In this document: positions 5,946 through 6,260 of the stretch, in pieces
Layout of the letters: each line of letters begins with the position of its first letter
Numbering within the stretch: position 1 is the stretch's first letter
Assembly: GCA_017515945.1 (NCBI GenBank)
Contig: JAFWDX010000357.1
Coordinates: 1 to 6,260 of the forward strand
Direction of reading: 5' to 3'
Origin: Blautia sp.
Lineage (GTDB): Bacteria; Bacillota; Clostridia; Lachnospirales; Lachnospiraceae
Length of the DNA stretch: 6,260 nucleotides
The notes under the pieces: generated by a model
The model's input: only the letters and a program-made list of their open reading frames with translations
Told to the model about the DNA's origin: nothing
Database searches by the model: none
Made by a program: the position numbers and the translations under genes

Positions 5946-5980
5946 AAATGAGTCAAGGAACCTGTCCCCGTGACTCATTT
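5946..5980. repeat. Extragenic hairpin with GGGGACAGG motif in the loop
   Basis: AAATGAGTCA (5946-5955) pairs perfectly with TGACTCATTT (5971-5980). The 15-nt loop reads, on the minus strand, CGGGGACAGGTTCCT. It lies just before the tRNA promoter. The loop motif resembles the GGGGTCAGGCTCC at 598-610 and GGGGACGGT at 6185-6193. The stem ends in ATTTATTT on the plus strand, so weak termination is conceivable, but no gene precedes it on that strand. Confidence 0.65.
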
Positions 5981-5985
5981 ATTTC

Positions 5986-6014
5986 TTGCAAAAACTATTT
6001 TCCTGTGATATCAT
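5986..6014 (+). promoter_or_regulatory. Promoter of the tRNA-Leu gene
   Basis: TTGCAA (5986-5991) and TATCAT (6009-6014) are 17 nt apart, and a TG at 6006-6007 gives an extended -10. Transcription would begin near 6021, about 12 nt before the mature tRNA. CATAAT at 6012-6017 is an alternative -10 with a longer spacer. Confidence 0.6.
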
Positions 6015-6032
6015 AATTTTGTTGTCAATCAG

Positions 6033-6115
6033 GCCGGCATGTCGGAATGGCAGACGAGGCAGACTCAAAATCTGTTGTGGGCAACCACGTGTGGGTTCAA
6101 GTCCCACTGCCGGCA
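6033..6115 (+). tRNA. tRNA-Leu (anticodon CAA)
   Basis: This 83-nt class II tRNA reads leucine codon TTG. The acceptor stem GCCGGCA (6033-6039) pairs with TGCCGGC (6108-6114), with discriminator A6115, and the CCA end is not encoded. The D arm has TCG/CGA and the GG at 6049-6050. The anticodon stem is GCAGA/TCTGT (one G-U) with loop CTCAAAA and anticodon CAA at 6066-6068. The long variable arm folds GTGG-GCAA-CCAC (6077-6088), as expected for Leu. The T arm is GTGGG-TTCAAGT-CCCAC (6091-6107). It is a single-gene unit with its own promoter and terminator, divergent from the walJ cluster. Confidence 0.97.
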
Positions 6116-6126
6116 CTATATTTTAC

Positions 6127-6154
6127 CCGGAGCTTTTGCTCCGGTATTTTTTTT
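6127..6154 (+). terminator. Rho-independent terminator of the tRNA gene
   Basis: CCGGAGC (6127-6133) and GCTCCGG (6138-6144) form a 7-bp GC-rich stem with a TTTT loop, followed by TA and eight T (6147-6154). It lies 11 nt after the tRNA end. Confidence 0.92.
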
Positions 6155-6182
6155 GCCCTGAGCTTAAGACCCGGAACAGACG

Positions 6183-6228
6183 CAGGGGACGGTCTTCTGT
6201 GTGGAACCACACAGAGAACCGTCCCCTG
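6183..6228. repeat. Long REP-like hairpin with GGGGACGGT ends
   Basis: Two 22-nt arms, 6183-6204 and 6207-6228, pair at 20 of 22 positions; the mismatches are at 6194 and 6195. Outer ends are CAGGGGACGGT and ACCGTCCCCTG, and the inner part TGTGTGG/CCACACA is separated by only AA. No T-run follows on either strand, so it is not a standard terminator. It resembles extragenic palindromes seen repeatedly in Clostridia genomes, whose mobility is attributed in other bacteria to REP-associated (Y1-type) transposases. Confidence 0.75.
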
Positions 6229-6260
6229 TGTGCCTAAATACGTGGAAGCAAAGCATTCCA

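Noticed and set aside
6033..6115. tRNA as attachment site of an integrated element
   Set aside because: No integrase gene and no repeat of the tRNA 3' end are present in the window.
5986..6237. Open frame of 83 codons over the tRNA region
   Set aside because: It runs through the tRNA, its terminator and the REP-like hairpin; translation is not credible.
6243..6260. Imperfect palindrome TGGAAGC...GCATTCCA at the right edge
   Set aside because: It is short, with a bulge, and cut by the window end; too little to call a feature.

Overview
The window looks like chromosome of a Gram-positive Clostridia bacterium, most likely in or near the Lachnospiraceae. This inference rests on moderate base composition, AGGAGG-type ribosome binding sites, the style of the UPF0237/UPF0210 protein pair, a DNA polymerase I with a decayed proofreading site, and small extragenic hairpins carrying GGGGAC/GGGGTC motifs. 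No species can be named.

Layout. At 1-576 (+) lies the 3' part of a gene whose start is outside the window. Its product has seven acidic 11-residue repeats encoded by 33-bp tandem repeats, then a linker and a C-terminal helical region that I do not recognise. It converges on a four-gene minus-strand cluster across a 64-bp gap (577-640) that holds a 10-bp tandem repeat and a 13-bp perfect hairpin with a T-tract. Read in transcription order, the cluster is a YycJ/WalJ-type metallo-beta-lactamase-fold protein (5761-4964), a UPF0237 ACT-domain protein (4948-4676), a UPF0210/DUF711 'PFL family' protein (4665-3301) and DNA polymerase I (polA, 3289-641). The gaps are 15, 10 and 11 nt. At the last two junctions the stop codon of one gene lies inside the Shine-Dalgarno sequence of the next, so the four genes are very probably co-transcribed and the last three are partly coupled in translation.

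The gene-free stretch 5762-6032 holds a good sigma-A type promoter for the cluster, a MITE-like element of about 83 bp with 11-bp terminal inverted repeats and 10-bp flanking direct repeats, a second hairpin with a GGGGACAGG loop (bottom strand), and a promoter for a tRNA. The tRNA-Leu(CAA) at 6033-6115 (+) is followed by a clean rho-independent terminator. After it come a long REP-like hairpin (6183-6228) and an unremarkable edge.

How the genes fit together: polA (gap filling and Okazaki fragment processing) and the YycJ-type nuclease candidate are both plausibly DNA-metabolism genes in one transcription unit. The ACT and UPF0210 proteins between them are a conserved pair of unknown role. 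Nothing here is a classical defence or mobile-gene system. The most interesting signals are the acidic hendecad-repeat protein, the mobile-like repeat that forms part of the cluster's promoter, and three related but different extragenic hairpins.
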